From Pseudomonadota bacterium (lineage in GTDB: Bacteria > Pseudomonadota > Gammaproteobacteria > Burkholderiales > Rhodocyclaceae), in assembly GCA_009778425.1 (NCBI GenBank), contig WRJU01000156.1, positions 1 through 7,130 on the forward strand: 7,130 nt of DNA, written 5' to 3'. The position numbers and the translations under genes were made by a program. This document shows, piece after piece, positions 6,357 through 7,130 of this stretch (positions are counted from its first letter, which is position 1; each line of letters opens with the position of its first letter). The notes under the pieces are model-generated. The model ran no database searches, had not been told where the DNA came from, and saw nothing but the letters and a program-made list of their open reading frames with translations.

Positions 6357-7130
6357 ATGCCTTCGGAATTCGATCTCATCCGCCGCTATTTCACCCGTCC
6401 GGCCCGACACACCGATCTGGCGGTGGGGGATGACGCGGCGTTGTTCCGCGTTGCGCCGGACATGCAGTTGGCGGTGACGACCGATACCCTCACGGCGGGC
6501 ACGCACTTTTTTCACGACACTTCGCCCCGCGACCTGGGCTGGAAAACGCTGGCGGTCAATCTCTCCGATCTGGCGGCAATGGGTGCCTCGCCGCGATGGG
6601 CGACGCTGGCCCTGACCCTGTCCGCTGCCGATGAAGGCTGGATTGCGGCTTTTTCCGAAGGTTTTTTCGACTGTGCCGGGCGGTATGGCGTGGAACTCGT
6701 CGGCGGCGATACCACGCGCGGGCCGCTCGCCATGACCGTGACCCTGTTCGGCGAAGTTCCGGTGGGGCAGGCAACCACCCGCGCGGGCGGGCAGCCGGGG
6801 GACGATCTCTGGATTTCCGGCTGGCCGGGGCTGGCAGCGCTTGGGTTGATGCACTTGCAAAACCGCGTCCAGCTTGCCGATGCCGGTCAGGCGCTCGCCG
6901 CCCTGCATCGGCCAGTGCCGCGCGTCGAAGCGGGAGCAGCCTTGCGCGGCATTGCGCGCGCGATGCTCGATGTCTCGGACGGGCTGGCTGGAGACCTTGC
7001 GCACCTGTGTGAATGCTCGAAGCTCGGCGCGATGCTCGACGCGGGGGCGCTACCCCTCGCGCCGCTCATCGCGGCAGGGGCGGACGAGCCTCTGGCTCGC
7101 CACGCCTTGCTTGCGGGAGGGGACGATTAC
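6357..7130 (+). CDS. thiL: Thiamine-monophosphate kinase ThiL (C-terminus beyond right edge)
   Basis: ThiL phosphorylates thiamine monophosphate with ATP to thiamine pyrophosphate, the last step of cofactor synthesis, in the cytoplasm. The frame is open from ATG 6357 for 258 codons to the window end. Family motifs appear in order: MPSEFDLIRRYF at the N-terminus, VGDDAAL at 23-29 and DTLTAGTHFF at 43-52 (nucleotide and magnesium binding), AVNLSDLAAMGA at 65-76, GGDTTRG at about 117-123, DVSDGLAGDLAHL near 203-215, and GGDDY at the very end, where the family usually has GGEDYEL. ThiL is normally about 320-330 residues, so roughly 65-75 are missing. An in-frame TAA at 6327-6329 leaves this ATG as the only standard start. 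No Shine-Dalgarno sequence is evident before it. No thiamine riboswitch-like structure is apparent, and the short leader leaves little room for one. It is divergent from dgkA. Confidence 0.96.
   Translation, partial: MPSEFDLIRRYFTRPARHTDLAVGDDAALFRVAPDMQLAVTTDTLTAGTHFFHDTSPRDLGWKTLAVNLSDLAAMGASPRWATLALTLSAADEGWIAAFSEGFFDCAGRYGVELVGGDTTRGPLAMTVTLFGEVPVGQATTRAGGQPGDDLWISGWPGLAALGLMHLQNRVQLADAGQALAALHRPVPRVEAGAALRGIARAMLDVSDGLAGDLAHLCECSKLGAMLDAGALPLAPLIAAGADEPLARHALLAGGDDY

Noticed and set aside
6276..7004. Upstream extension of the dgkA frame to a 366-residue protein
   Set aside because: The extra part is antisense to thiL, which has strong family motifs, and DgkA proteins are about 120 residues long. 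The real start is at 6275.

Overview
The window looks like chromosomal DNA from a fairly GC-rich Gram-negative proteobacterium. By eye the GC content is about 60%, with strong third-position G/C bias. The DgkA, ThiL and Yfa-type proteins together suggest Betaproteobacteria or a close relative, but that placement is inference. Coding density is very high. No stretch over 300 bases lacks a gene, and I saw no RNA genes, insertion sequences, CRISPR arrays or clear mobile-element signs.

Layout from right to left. Positions 6357-7130 (+ strand, runs off the right edge) hold thiL, thiamine-monophosphate kinase. An 81-base divergent spacer (6276-6356) carries a good sigma70-like promoter for thiL. 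On the minus strand, in transcription order, come dgkA (6275-5904, diacylglycerol kinase), yfaA (5813-4155, DUF2138), yfaT (4139-3444, DUF1175) and yfaS (3440-1, alpha-2-macroglobulin family, runs off the left edge). The yfa genes are separated by only 15 and 3 bases, so they almost certainly form one transcription unit. dgkA is 90 bases upstream on the same strand with no convincing terminator between, so it may be co-transcribed.

The interesting part is the yfaA-yfaT-yfaS cluster. From what I recall of E. coli, the order there is yfaA-yfaT-yfaS-yfaQ-yfaP, with yfaS disrupted in K-12. Here yfaS is open for all 1146 codons visible and keeps the thioester motif GCVEQ, whose Cys is the only cysteine in the visible mature chain. 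YfaT carries a twin-arginine-like signal and a Cys/His pattern resembling NlpC/P60 cell-wall peptidases. YfaA is probably membrane-anchored and seems to contain two related halves. All three have export signals, so the likely picture is a periplasmic protease-trapping macroglobulin with a putative papain-fold partner and an inner-membrane partner. The roles of the two DUF proteins are unproven. The remaining quarter or so of YfaS, and possibly yfaQ and yfaP, should lie beyond the left edge.
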